DNA from: Candidatus Brevundimonas phytovorans
GTDB taxonomy: Bacteria > Pseudomonadota > Alphaproteobacteria > Caulobacterales > Caulobacteraceae
Length of the DNA stretch: 64,000 nt
NCBI GenBank assembly: GCA_029203145.1
Contig: CP119309.1
Coordinates: forward strand, 2,939,001-3,003,000
Direction: 5' to 3'
Below, piece after piece: positions 25,457-34,574 of the stretch (position 1 is its first letter; each line of letters starts with the position of its first letter). The translations under genes were made by a program, and so were the position numbers. The notes below the pieces were generated by a model. It was given only the letters and a program-made list of their open reading frames with translations, did not search any database and was not told the DNA's origin.

Positions 25457-26260
25457 TCAGGCGCCGTCGTCTGGAATGCAGAGGATCTGACCGCAGGCCT
25501 TGCAGTGGACGGCGTCGGGATCATGCTTCTGCAATCCGCAGGTCGGGCAGGGGAACTTGACCTTGTGCGGTCGGATCAGGGTCTGGGCCAGGCGGATGAA
25601 CAGGGTGATGCCCACCAGCATGACGACGATGGAGATGACCCGCCCCCAGTTGCCTGGCAAGGTGATGTCGCCGAACCCGGTCGTGGTCAGGGTCGCCACC
25701 GTGAAATAAAGGGCGTCCAGATAGCCGTTGATGTGCTCGGCCCTGCCCCGGAAGGCGGCGTAGACAAAGCCGGTCACAACGAAGACGAAGGTGACAAGCG
25801 CGGCCAGGGCCCGGGTGATCTCCTCGACCCGGGTGTCGTCGAACCGGCGGCCAATGGTGCGCCAGAAGAAGTCCGAGTTGAGCAGGGTCCACAGCCGCAG
25901 CATCCGCAGGAAGCCGAAATTGGCCAGCAAGGTCGGAAACAGCAGGGTGGCCAGGACGAACAGGTCGACCCAGACGATGGGGCGCTTCAACCAGTCCCTG
26001 ATGTCGGAATAGGCGTAGGCCCGCGCCATCAGGTCCAGACCGAGCACGCCGGCGATCAGATAGTCGAGCACGTAGAAGGCCCAGCCCGCCTCCTTCAGGA
26101 TCGGGGCGGCCAGGAAGAAGCCGATGATGGCCACGTCGATGATGATGACCGTCAGACGGAACTTCACCGCCTTGGGCTGGCTGCCGTGGTAGAGATAACG
26201 CAGCCGCGCCCGCAACCGCAGGCGGCCATGGTCCTGAATGTCAACCGGTTCGTGCGCCAT
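25457..26260 (-). CDS. Voltage-gated-type potassium channel with C-terminal zinc ribbon
   Basis: A 267-residue ion channel subunit. Hydrophobic segments fit S1-S3 (TVIIIDVAIIGFFLAAPIL, FYVLDYLIAGVLGLDLM, VDLFVLATLLFPTLL). A weak arginine-bearing S4 (FLRMLRLWTLL) follows, then S5, the pore loop TLTTTGFGDI and S6 (VISIVVMLVGITLFI). TTGFGD is a K+-type filter. The last 35 residues hold two cysteine pairs, CPTC and CKAC, and look like a zinc ribbon in the cytoplasm. That addition is not part of the classical channel. The gene is divergent from dapF. Confidence 0.87.
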   Translation of the reverse strand: MAHEPVDIQDHGRLRLRARLRYLYHGSQPKAVKFRLTVIIIDVAIIGFFLAAPILKEAGWAFYVLDYLIAGVLGLDLMARAYAYSDIRDWLKRPIVWVDLFVLATLLFPTLLANFGFLRMLRLWTLLNSDFFWRTIGRRFDDTRVEEITRALAALVTFVFVVTGFVYAAFRGRAEHINGYLDALYFTVATLTTTGFGDITLPGNWGRVISIVVMLVGITLFIRLAQTLIRPHKVKFPCPTCGLQKHDPDAVHCKACGQILCIPDDGA

Positions 26261-26309
26261 CGCCGCCAGCGATACATGAACCGGCGAAAAATCCTATATG
26301 AAGGCGGAC

Positions 26310-27155
26310 ATGACCCAGGCTGCTCGCCCCTATATCCGCATGAACGGCGCCGGAAACGCCTTCATCGTCGTCCAAGCCTTCGAGGAAGGCTTCCACCCGA
26401 GCGAGGCCGAGGTGCGCGCCCTGGCCGCCCCGGCGGCGGGTCTGGGCGGCTTCGATCAGTTGATCGGGGTCGAGCCGTCGGAAACGGCGGACGCCTTCAT
26501 GCGGGTTTGGAACGCCGACGGCTCGATGGTCGAGACCTGCGGCAACGCCCTGCGCTGCGTCGGCTGGCTGCTGCTGGAGGCGACCGGCAAGGAAGAAGTG
26601 GTCATCGACACCTTGGGCGGGCCGACGACGGCGCGGCGAGCTGGAGATCATCAGGTGACGGTGGATATGGGCCAACCTCGCCTCGACTGGACCCAGGTGC
26701 CGCTGGCCGAGGAGATGGACACGCGCGGCATCGAACTGCAGGTCGGGCCGATCGACGCCCCCCTGCTGCACACGCCGGGCGCCGTCTCGATGGGCAATCC
26801 CCACGTCGTCTTCTTCACCGACCGGCAGGACGACGCCTTCGTGCGCGGCTCGGGCTCGCTGATCGAGCATCACCCGCTGTTTCCCGAGGGGGTCAATGTC
26901 GGCTTCGCCAAGGTCATCGACCGCGACCATATCCGGCTGCGCGTGTGGGAGCGCGGCGCGGGCCTGACCCTGGCCTGCGGCACCGGCGCCTGCGCGGCCC
27001 TGGTGGCCACAGCGCGGCGCGGCCTGACCGATCGCCGGGCCGCCGTGACCGTCGATGGCGGCGAACTGGTCATCGACTGGGACGAAGCCACGGACCATGT
27101 CTTCATGACCGGCCCGGTCGAGGTCGAGCGCACCGGGCTCTTGCCACAAGCCTAG
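26310..27155 (+). CDS. dapF: Diaminopimelate epimerase
   Basis: DapF interconverts LL- and meso-diaminopimelate for lysine and peptidoglycan. The 281-residue product has the catalytic cysteines in VETCGNALRC (first, about residue 74) and LACGTGACAA (second, about residue 228), and the start MNGAGNAF. I prefer ATG 26310, which follows AAGG at the right distance; the ATG at 26298 adds MKAD without a ribosome-binding site. It is a single gene divergent from the channel gene. In many Alphaproteobacteria dapF is followed by a methylthiotransferase gene, which is absent here. Confidence 0.95.
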   Translation: MTQAARPYIRMNGAGNAFIVVQAFEEGFHPSEAEVRALAAPAAGLGGFDQLIGVEPSETADAFMRVWNADGSMVETCGNALRCVGWLLLEATGKEEVVIDTLGGPTTARRAGDHQVTVDMGQPRLDWTQVPLAEEMDTRGIELQVGPIDAPLLHTPGAVSMGNPHVVFFTDRQDDAFVRGSGSLIEHHPLFPEGVNVGFAKVIDRDHIRLRVWERGAGLTLACGTGACAALVATARRGLTDRRAAVTVDGGELVIDWDEATDHVFMTGPVEVERTGLLPQA

Positions 27156-27242
27156 CCAATCTGCCCTGACGTAGCGTCAGCGGTTGTCCCCAGCGGTCCC
27201 GCGATCTAGGAACAGAAGGCGCCTGCCCTTCCCGAGATCGAA

Positions 27243-29522
27243 ATGCCCGAATTGACCGATAAACAGACCTTCTCCGACGACGACGCTCTGGAGTTCCACA
27301 GCGATCCGATCCCGGGCAAGATCTCCATGGCCCCGACCAAGCCGATGGCGACCCAGCGTGATCTGTCGCTGGCCTATTCGCCGGGCGTGGCCGTGCCGGT
27401 CCTGGCGATCGCCGCCGATGCGGACAAGGCCTACGACTATACCGCCAAGGGCAACCTGGTCGCCGTCATCTCGAACGGCACGGCCATCCTGGGCCTCGGC
27501 AACCTCGGTCACATGGCGTCCAAGCCGGTGATGGAGGGCAAGTCGGTCCTGTTCAAACGCTTCGCCGACGTCGACAGCTTCGACGTCGAAGTGAAGACCA
27601 CCGACCCGGACGAGTTCGTCACCGTCGTCAAGAACATCGGCGACACCTGGGGCGGCATCAACCTGGAGGACATCAAGTCCCCGGAATGCTTCGAGATCGA
27701 AGCCCAACTTCAGGACCTGCTGGACATCCCCGTCTTCCATGACGACCAGCACGGCACGGCCATCATCTCGACCGCCGGCCTGATCAACGCGGCCCATATC
27801 GTTGGCAAGAAGCTGGAAGACCTCAAGGTGGTCCTGTCGGGCGCCGGCGCTGCGGGCCTGTCGTCCATCGCCCTGATGAAGGCCGCCGGCGTCAAGGCCG
27901 AGAACACCGTCATCTGCGACCGTCAGGGCGTGATCTACAAGGGCCGCGACAACGTCTCGCAGTGGCAGGCGGCGCACGCCACCGACACCCCCCTGCGCAC
28001 CCTGGCCGAGGCCATGGTCGGCGCCGACGTGGTGCTGGGCCTGTCCGCCAAGGGCGCGATCAGCAAGGACATGGTCGCCTCCATGGCGCCCAATCCGATC
28101 ATCTTCGCCATGGCCAACCCCGACCCGGAAATCACCCCGGAAGACGTCAAGTCGGTGCGCTCGGACGCCATCATCGCCACCGGCCGCTCGGACTATGTCA
28201 ACCAGGTCAACAACGTCCTGGCCTTCCCCTACCTGTTCCGTGGCGCGCTGGACGTGCGGGCGCGCCAGATCAACCACGAGATGAAGATCGCCTGCGCCCA
28301 CGCCCTGGCGGCGCTGGCCCGTGAGGATGTGCCGGATGAAGTCGCCGCCGCCTATCGCGGCCGCAAACTGAAGTTCGGCCCGGAATACATCATCCCGACC
28401 CCGTTCGACCCGCGCCTGATCTGGTACATCCCGCCCTTCATCGCCCAGACGGCGATGGACACCGGCGTGGCGCGCAAGCCCATCGCCGACATGGACGCCT
28501 ATCGCATCTCGCTGAAGCAGCGGGTCGATCCGTCCGCCGCCCTGATGCAGAAGATCTCCTCGGCCGTGCGCTCGGGGCCGCAGCAACGCGTGGTCTTCGC
28601 CGAGGGTGAGGAGCAATCCGTGATCCGCGCCGCCTGGGCCTTCAAGCAGGCCGAGCTGGGCACGCCCATCCTGGTCGGTCGCGAGGACCTGATCCGTCAG
28701 AACGCCGCCGAAGCGGGGCTGAACTTCGACGAGTTGGGCATCGAGATCGTCAACGCCCGCACCTCGGGCCGCAATGTCGAATACACCGACTGGCTGTATG
28801 AGCGCCTGAACCGTCGGGGCTACCTGCGCCGCGACGTGCAGCGCATGATCAATCAGGACCGCAACTACTTCGGCGCCACCATGGTCGCGCGCGGTCAGGC
28901 CGACTGCATGGTCACCGGCGTGACCCGCAACTTCAACATGGCCCTGAAGGAGGTTCGTCGCGTCCTGGACGTCACGGACCGCATGATCGGCCTGTCGATC
29001 CTGCTGGCCAAGGGCCGCACCCTGTTCGTGGCTGACACCTCGATCCACGAACTGCCCAACGCCGCCGAACTGGCCGAGATCGCCATCAAGGCCGCTGCTA
29101 CGGTCAAGAAGCTGGGCCGCAAGCCGCGCGTGGCCTTCCTCAGCTACTCGACCTTCGGCGATCCCCCTGGTGATCGCGGCGAGAAGGTCCGCGAGGCGAT
29201 CCGCATTCTGGACGGCATGGACATCGACTTCGAATACGAAGGCGAAATGCCGCCCGAGCTGGCGCTGAACCCCGAAGCCCGCGCCAACTATCCCTTCATG
29301 CGCCTGACGGGCGACGCCAACGTCCTGGTCATGCCGGCCATCCATTCGGCGGCCATCTCGACCCGTCTGGTGCAGTCGCTGGGCGGCGCCACCGTGATCG
29401 GCCCGCTGCTGGTCGGTCTGGAGAAGTCGGTGCAGATCGTGCCCCTGGGCGCCTCGGTCAACGAGATCATGACCGCCGCCACCTTCGCCGCCTACGCCGA
29501 GGGCGCGTCGGTCGAAGACTGA
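27243..29522 (+). CDS. maeB: NADP-dependent malic enzyme with phosphotransacetylase-like domain
   Basis: A 759-residue two-domain enzyme. Residues about 1-430 form the malic enzyme part (SLAYSPGVAVPVL, the metal-binding HDDQHGTAI, and the nucleotide loop LSGAGAAGLSSIALM). Residues about 440-755 resemble phosphotransacetylase (RVVFAEGEEQSVIRAAW, ending in PLLVGLEKSVQIVPLGAS); in studied relatives this part is regulatory. It decarboxylates malate to pyruvate and supplies NADPH. It is monocistronic, with a hairpin terminator that overlaps the end of the convergent permease gene. Confidence 0.96.
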   Translation: MPELTDKQTFSDDDALEFHSDPIPGKISMAPTKPMATQRDLSLAYSPGVAVPVLAIAADADKAYDYTAKGNLVAVISNGTAILGLGNLGHMASKPVMEGKSVLFKRFADVDSFDVEVKTTDPDEFVTVVKNIGDTWGGINLEDIKSPECFEIEAQLQDLLDIPVFHDDQHGTAIISTAGLINAAHIVGKKLEDLKVVLSGAGAAGLSSIALMKAAGVKAENTVICDRQGVIYKGRDNVSQWQAAHATDTPLRTLAEAMVGADVVLGLSAKGAISKDMVASMAPNPIIFAMANPDPEITPEDVKSVRSDAIIATGRSDYVNQVNNVLAFPYLFRGALDVRARQINHEMKIACAHALAALAREDVPDEVAAAYRGRKLKFGPEYIIPTPFDPRLIWYIPPFIAQTAMDTGVARKPIADMDAYRISLKQRVDPSAALMQKISSAVRSGPQQRVVFAEGEEQSVIRAAWAFKQAELGTPILVGREDLIRQNAAEAGLNFDELGIEIVNARTSGRNVEYTDWLYERLNRRGYLRRDVQRMINQDRNYFGATMVARGQADCMVTGVTRNFNMALKEVRRVLDVTDRMIGLSILLAKGRTLFVADTSIHELPNAAELAEIAIKAAATVKKLGRKPRVAFLSYSTFGDPPGDRGEKVREAIRILDGMDIDFEYEGEMPPELALNPEARANYPFMRLTGDANVLVMPAIHSAAISTRLVQSLGGATVIGPLLVGLEKSVQIVPLGASVNEIMTAATFAAYAEGASVED

Positions 29523-29540
29523 CCGACGCAGCTAGTTGAT

Positions 29541-31280
29541 CTACTCGGATGGGGCGGCTTCGGCCGCCCCATCTTCGTTTCTGGCCTGAAGCGCCGTCTG
29601 CTTGGCGGCGACGATGAAGGCCAGGATGATGGCGAAGACGCCGATCACCGTCGAATAAAGAAAGAAGACAATATAGCCCGCCCCCAGCGCCGCCGGAGTG
29701 ACGCCGCTAGTCGCCGCGCCTTGCACCAGGGAGCCTGCGGGCAGGCGCGCGAACAGGGCCTTGAGCGGAGCGAAGACGCCGCCGACCTCCGCCGCCCTCG
29801 CCGAGGCCTCGACGATCCGCCCCGACTGCGAGGCGATCAGCTTGCCGGGCAGGGCGTAGAGCGAACTGAACAGGGCGTACTGGGTGGCGGTGAAGCCGAT
29901 GCTGGTCAGGCTGGACATATAGGCGATCAGGGCCGTGCCGGCGTAGCCGGTGGCCAGGTTGTCGACGCCGATGGCGATGAAGAGGGCCTGAAGATCCGGT
30001 CCCTGGGTCGCCAGCCAGGCGAAGACCAGGTTGGAGACCGGGCTCATGAAGGCGCCGATGACCATGGTGCGGATCAGGCCCAGACGGGCCACGGACCAGC
30101 CGCCGACAAAGACGCCGACCGTGGTGGCGATGACGCCGAAGACCTTGCGCACCTCCGCCAGCTCGGTCTTGGTGAACCCCAGATCCAGGTAGAAGGGGTT
30201 CATGATGTTGAGCACGAAATCGGCCAGCCGATAGACGCAGATCAGCGCCAGGATCAGCGTCGCCACCCCGGCGAAGCGGGTGTAGAAATCCTTCAGCGGC
30301 TCGCCGAACGATCCGGCCAGATAGGCGCCGGGACGCGTCCGCACCCTGGGGATGGGCCAGCAGGCCAGAACCAGCAGGCCCAGGCCGCCAAACACCGACA
30401 CCACCTGCAGATAGACGCCTTCCGGTTTGGCGGCCCAGGCGTCGCTGATCGCCATCTGGGCCTCGGGCGACAGTCCGAACAGGCCGAGCAGGCCGTTGAG
30501 CGGTCCGGCCTGACCGCTGAGGCCCGATCCCATGATCAGGGCCGCGACGCCGATGATCGCCAGCCGGGCGATCCACTCGACGATCTCCAGCCGGGGCCGC
30601 GACGGCACGTCGGCGACCGGGATCGGGCGGATGGCATGGGCCTTCTCGCGCGGGGCGAACAGGACACCGATGACGCCGAAGGCCATCAGCCCGGCCATGA
30701 CGGCGTAGGACAGGTTCCAGTTGTAGAGGTCGGCCAGGACCAGAGGCACGGCGCCGGCGACGATCTGGGCGACGCGGTAACCCATCTGATAGGCGGCGGC
30801 CATGGCCCCGTGGCGGCTGTCGTCGGCCGCCTCGATTCGCCAGGCGTCGATAACGATGTCCTGGGTCGCGCCGAAGAAGCCGACCAGCACCGCAAAGGCG
30901 GCGACCTGCATCAACGATGTCGCCGGGTTCAGGCCGGAAATCGACCATAGGCCGAAGATGACCACGGCCTGCGTCACCAGCATCCAGGACCGCCGATGAC
31001 CGAGGTATCTGGTCAGGACTGGAATCTTCGTCCGATCGATCAGCGGCGCCCAGACGAATTTCAGCGAATAGGAGATGGTGGCCAGGGCGAAGAAGCCGAT
31101 CACCGACAGCGACAGGCCGCTCTCGCGCAGCCAGGCCGAAAGGGTATCGAAAATCAGCAGGTTGGGCAGACCCGCCGAAAAGCCGAGCAGCAGCATGACG
31201 AAGACGCGCCGTTCGCCATAGACGGCGAGACCAGCCAGCCCTTTTGCAGGCGCGGCGGCGGGCGTCTTCGTGTCGGTCAT
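29541..31280 (-). CDS. AmpG-like major facilitator permease
   Basis: A 579-residue membrane protein of the PAT/AmpG branch of the major facilitator superfamily, with about 14 hydrophobic segments. FSAGLPNLLIFDTLSAWLRE near the N-terminus and GATQDIVIDAWRIEAAD in the first half are AmpG hallmarks. AmpG imports GlcNAc-anhydro-muropeptides for peptidoglycan recycling, the probable role here. The start ATG follows GGAGAG. Its 3' end overlaps the hairpin that terminates maeB. It lies 43 bases downstream of the hybrid kinase gene on the same strand. Confidence 0.87.
   Translation of the reverse strand: MTDTKTPAAAPAKGLAGLAVYGERRVFVMLLLGFSAGLPNLLIFDTLSAWLRESGLSLSVIGFFALATISYSLKFVWAPLIDRTKIPVLTRYLGHRRSWMLVTQAVVIFGLWSISGLNPATSLMQVAAFAVLVGFFGATQDIVIDAWRIEAADDSRHGAMAAAYQMGYRVAQIVAGAVPLVLADLYNWNLSYAVMAGLMAFGVIGVLFAPREKAHAIRPIPVADVPSRPRLEIVEWIARLAIIGVAALIMGSGLSGQAGPLNGLLGLFGLSPEAQMAISDAWAAKPEGVYLQVVSVFGGLGLLVLACWPIPRVRTRPGAYLAGSFGEPLKDFYTRFAGVATLILALICVYRLADFVLNIMNPFYLDLGFTKTELAEVRKVFGVIATTVGVFVGGWSVARLGLIRTMVIGAFMSPVSNLVFAWLATQGPDLQALFIAIGVDNLATGYAGTALIAYMSSLTSIGFTATQYALFSSLYALPGKLIASQSGRIVEASARAAEVGGVFAPLKALFARLPAGSLVQGAATSGVTPAALGAGYIVFFLYSTVIGVFAIILAFIVAAKQTALQARNEDGAAEAAPSE
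29548..29573 (+). terminator. Terminator of maeB inside the permease 3' end
   Basis: GATGGGGCGGC (29548-29558), loop TTCG, and GCCGCCCCATC (29563-29573) form a perfect 11-bp stem with a stable tetraloop. The sequence after it is moderately T-rich (TTCGTTTC). It codes for the last residues of the convergent permease. Confidence 0.75.
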
Positions 31281-31323
31281 GCGGCTCTCCGGCGGGACGC
31301 CGCCGGAAAACGGGCGGTCGTGA

Positions 31324-32859
31324 TTACTGAGCGCCGACCTTGGCGCGGTTGCCGACGTTCGTCCAGCGGGTCAGGGCGGCGCGCAGGGCGTCGGCCTCCA
31401 GCGGCTTGGTCAGATGGTCGTTCATCCCCGCCTCCAGACAGGCGATGCGGTCCTCGGCGAAGGCGTTGGCGGTCAGGGCCACGATGGGGGTGCGCTCGCC
31501 GCGCGCCCGCAAGGCGCGCACCGCGGCGGGACCGTCCATGCGCGGCATCCGCATATCCATGAAGATCAGGTCGAAGCGGGCCTCCTTCAGCGTCAGCAGG
31601 GCCTCATGGCCGTCGGCGGCGGTCTGGACCACGCAACCCTCACGGCGCAGCAGGGTCCTGGCCAGCAGGGCGCCGACCGGATTGTCCTCGACCAGCAGGA
31701 CGCGCAGCCCCTTGAAGGCCACGGGCGTGACGCGGTCGTCCTCCTGCGCCCGGCCGATGGCGACCGTCAGCCCCTTGCGGCGGCCGGCCGCGGCCAGCAC
31801 CCGCTCGGCCAGGGAGGCGCGGCGCAGCGGCTTGATCAGATAGCCGTGGAAGCCCGCCGTCCGGTAGCGGTCGATCAGGTCGCGCTCGCTGGGCTTGAGC
31901 AGGATGATGGCCTCGCCCTGCGACGGCTTGACCATCAGGGCGCCGTCCTCGGCCATGGCGTGGTCGATCAGGGTGATGCCCGCCTGACGCGCGACGCGGC
32001 CACCCGAGGCCTCGATCTGGGCCGCGGCCGCCTGGCGCACGAAGGGGTCGGGCGTGCGCACCGCCACCACCACGCCGTCCAGCGGACGGGCGCGTGGCGC
32101 GGTCGTGGCGACGGGGAAGGGGGCTTCGAAGCGGAAACGGGCGCCGGGCCCGTCAGGCCTATCGCTCACGGCGACCGTGCCGCCCATGGCCTGGGCCAGA
32201 CGTCGGACCACGGCCAGGCCCAGACCTGCGCCGTCGAACCGCGCGGCGTCGGAGGCGTCGGCGTGACCGAACTCATCGAAGATGCGGCCGCGGGCGTCCT
32301 CCGGCACCCCGGGGCCGGTGTCGTCGACAACAAAGGCCAGGCGGGGGCGCGCGGCGGTTCCGCCCGCGCGCTCGACCGTCAGGCGCACCCCGCCCCGGTC
32401 AGTGAATTTCACGGCGTTGCCGGCCAGATTGAACAGGACCTGACGCAGACGGCCCTCGTCGGCGATGACGTCGGGCGCGTCGGCGGCGACGGACCAGACG
32501 ATCTCCAGCCCCTTGTCGTGGGCCTTGGGGCTGAGCAATTCGGCCACGCCGCGCGTCAGGCCTTCCAGATCGACGGGCGAGGCGTCGAACTCCAGCGCTC
32601 CGGCTTCCAACCGGGCGAAGTCCAGGAGGTCGTTGACCAGACCCAGCAGGTGTTCCGCCGACTTCTGCGCCGCCTCGGCATAGGCGCGCTGGGCCCCGTC
32701 CAGCTTGGTCCGCGACAAAAGGCCCAGCATGCCGATCACCCCGTTCAGGGGCGTGCGCATCTCATGGCTCATCAGCCGCAGGAACTGCTGTTCCGGCCCG
32801 TCCGACGATGCGGCGGCGGCGATCTCGGTCGATGCGTGCGTTCTGCGTGCCTGTCCCAT
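31324..32859 (-). CDS. Soluble hybrid histidine kinase/response regulator
   Basis: A 511-residue cytoplasmic protein without membrane helices or a sensor domain. The H-box FLRLMSHEMRTPLNGVIGM is near residue 35, followed by ATP-binding boxes (LFNLAGNAVKFTD, DDTGPGVPEDARG, GAGLGLAVVRRLA). A degenerate receiver-like domain follows (about residues 270-365); it keeps GYLIKPL but lacks the N-terminal acidic pair. A full receiver follows (LLVEDNPVGALLA, phospho-acceptor in LIFMDMRMPRMDG, lysine in LTKPL). The partner is unknown; with no sensor region it may be driven by protein contact. ATG 32859 is preferred over an in-frame TTG at 32880; neither has a clear ribosome-binding site. Confidence 0.88.
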   Translation of the reverse strand: MGQARRTHASTEIAAAASSDGPEQQFLRLMSHEMRTPLNGVIGMLGLLSRTKLDGAQRAYAEAAQKSAEHLLGLVNDLLDFARLEAGALEFDASPVDLEGLTRGVAELLSPKAHDKGLEIVWSVAADAPDVIADEGRLRQVLFNLAGNAVKFTDRGGVRLTVERAGGTAARPRLAFVVDDTGPGVPEDARGRIFDEFGHADASDAARFDGAGLGLAVVRRLAQAMGGTVAVSDRPDGPGARFRFEAPFPVATTAPRARPLDGVVVAVRTPDPFVRQAAAAQIEASGGRVARQAGITLIDHAMAEDGALMVKPSQGEAIILLKPSERDLIDRYRTAGFHGYLIKPLRRASLAERVLAAAGRRKGLTVAIGRAQEDDRVTPVAFKGLRVLLVEDNPVGALLARTLLRREGCVVQTAADGHEALLTLKEARFDLIFMDMRMPRMDGPAAVRALRARGERTPIVALTANAFAEDRIACLEAGMNDHLTKPLEADALRAALTRWTNVGNRAKVGAQ

Positions 32860-32906
32860 GACGCCGATTGTAACGTCCAAGGGTTAAGCGTGGCCGAACG
32901 AGGACT

Positions 32907-34493
32907 TCAGAAGGCGGGCGTCTCGCCGCGATGCGCCGTCTGGCGGTCGAAATCGCCCTGGGCGCCGAGGGTCGTGCGGCGATACATCAGGGCCTCGGCC
33001 ACGTGGCGGCGTAACACCCCGGTCGAGCCGTCCAGATCGGCGATGGTGCGCGCCAGCCTGAGCGTCCGCGTCCAGCCGCGCGCCGTCAGCCCTCCAGCCT
33101 CGCCCGCCCGCATCAGCAAGGCTCGGCCCGCGTCGTCGGGGGCGGCGAAGCGGTCCAGGGTCTCGCCCGAGGCGCGGGCGTTGACGCCCTGATCGCGCGC
33201 CTTTTCGGGATCGAAGCCCGCTGCGCGGACGCGCTCTTCCTGCTGGGCGCGGGCCGTCGCCACGCGGACGGCGGCCTCGGCTGTGCCCTCGGCGGGGGCC
33301 GGCAGGGCCATGTCGGCGGCGGTGACGGGCGGGGTCTCCACCGTCAGGTCGATGCGGTCGAACATCGGGCCGGAGATGCGGTTCTGATAGTCGCGCTGGC
33401 ACCTCGGAGCCTTGCCGCAGGCGCCGCGTCCTGCCCCGCCCAGACCGCAGCGGCAGGGGTTCATCGCCGCCACCAGCTGGAACCGCGCCGGATAGCGGAC
33501 ATGGGCGTTGGCCCGCGCCACCACGATCTCGCCCGTCTCCAGCGGCTGACGCAGGCTGTCGAGCGCCTGGGCCGAGTATTCGGGCAGTTCGTCGAGAAAC
33601 AAGACGCCGTTGTGGGCCAGGGACGCCTCGCCCGGCTTGGCCCGCAGGCCCCCGCCGGTCAGGGCGGCCATCGACGCCGAATGATGCGGCGAGCGGAAGG
33701 GCCGGTCGCGGGTCAGGGCGCCGCGCTGGATCAGACCGGCCACCGACCAGACCATGGAGGTCTCCAGCAGTTCCTGCGGCGTCAGCGGCGGCAGGAGGCC
33801 CGGCAGGCGCTGGGCCATCATCGACTTGCCCGAACCGGGCGGACCGATGAACAGCAGATTGTGGCCGCCCGCCGCCGCGATCTCCAGCGCCCGCTTGGCG
33901 CTCTCCTGACCCTTGACCTCGCGCAGGTCGGGGACCGCGCCGCCCGCCGTCACCGGGCCGGGGTCAGGCGCGCGCAGCACCTGCGTGCCCCGGAAGTGAT
34001 TGATCAGCCCGATCAGGGAGCGCGGCGCCAGGATGGCCGTTTCCCCTGCCCAGGCGGCTTCGGGGCCATTGGCCTCAGGGCAGATCAGGCCCAGCCCCAT
34101 GGCGCCCGCCGCCATCGCCGCGGGAAGCGTGCCGCCCACCGCCGCGATCTGACCATCCAGCCCCAGCTCCCCGACCGCCGCCCAGCCGTCGAGGGCGTCG
34201 GGCGCGATCACCCCCATCGAGGCCAGCAGGGCCAGGGCGATGGGCAGGTCGAAATGGCTGCCTTCCTTGGGCAGGTCGGCGGGCGCCAGGTTGGCGATGA
34301 CCTTCTTGGGCGGCAGGGCCAGACCGATGCCCGCAAAGGCCCCGCGCACCCGCTCGCGGCTCTCGGCCACCGCCTTGTCCGGCAGGCCGACGATGGCGAA
34401 GGCCCCGGCAGGCGTCGCCACCTGCTGCACCTCGACATCGACCCGTCGCGCCTCGACCCCGTCGAAAGCGACCGTCACCACCCGCGCGACCAT
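32907..34493 (-). CDS. comM: Magnesium-chelatase-like AAA ATPase, ComM/YifB
   Basis: A 528-residue helicase-like AAA+ protein. The N-terminal Lon-substrate-like domain (IVGLPDKAVAESRERVRGA) is followed by Walker A FIGPPGSGKSMMAQRLP, Walker B GVLFLDELPEY, and the cysteine cluster MNPCRCG...ACGKAPRC. ComM promotes branch migration during natural transformation in Vibrio and Acinetobacter; YifB is its widespread form. ATG 34493 follows GGCAGG and gives the usual start MVARVVTVAFDG. It lies 81 bases downstream of gshB on the same strand. Confidence 0.92.
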   Translation of the reverse strand: MVARVVTVAFDGVEARRVDVEVQQVATPAGAFAIVGLPDKAVAESRERVRGAFAGIGLALPPKKVIANLAPADLPKEGSHFDLPIALALLASMGVIAPDALDGWAAVGELGLDGQIAAVGGTLPAAMAAGAMGLGLICPEANGPEAAWAGETAILAPRSLIGLINHFRGTQVLRAPDPGPVTAGGAVPDLREVKGQESAKRALEIAAAGGHNLLFIGPPGSGKSMMAQRLPGLLPPLTPQELLETSMVWSVAGLIQRGALTRDRPFRSPHHSASMAALTGGGLRAKPGEASLAHNGVLFLDELPEYSAQALDSLRQPLETGEIVVARANAHVRYPARFQLVAAMNPCRCGLGGAGRGACGKAPRCQRDYQNRISGPMFDRIDLTVETPPVTAADMALPAPAEGTAEAAVRVATARAQQEERVRAAGFDPEKARDQGVNARASGETLDRFAAPDDAGRALLMRAGEAGGLTARGWTRTLRLARTIADLDGSTGVLRRHVAEALMYRRTTLGAQGDFDRQTAHRGETPAF

Positions 34494-34574
34494 GACCTGC
34501 CTCCCGCTCTTCGCGAGAGAACAAATCACGAACTCACGCAGGCTGCAAGAGCGGCGTTATCTCATCGAAACGGC

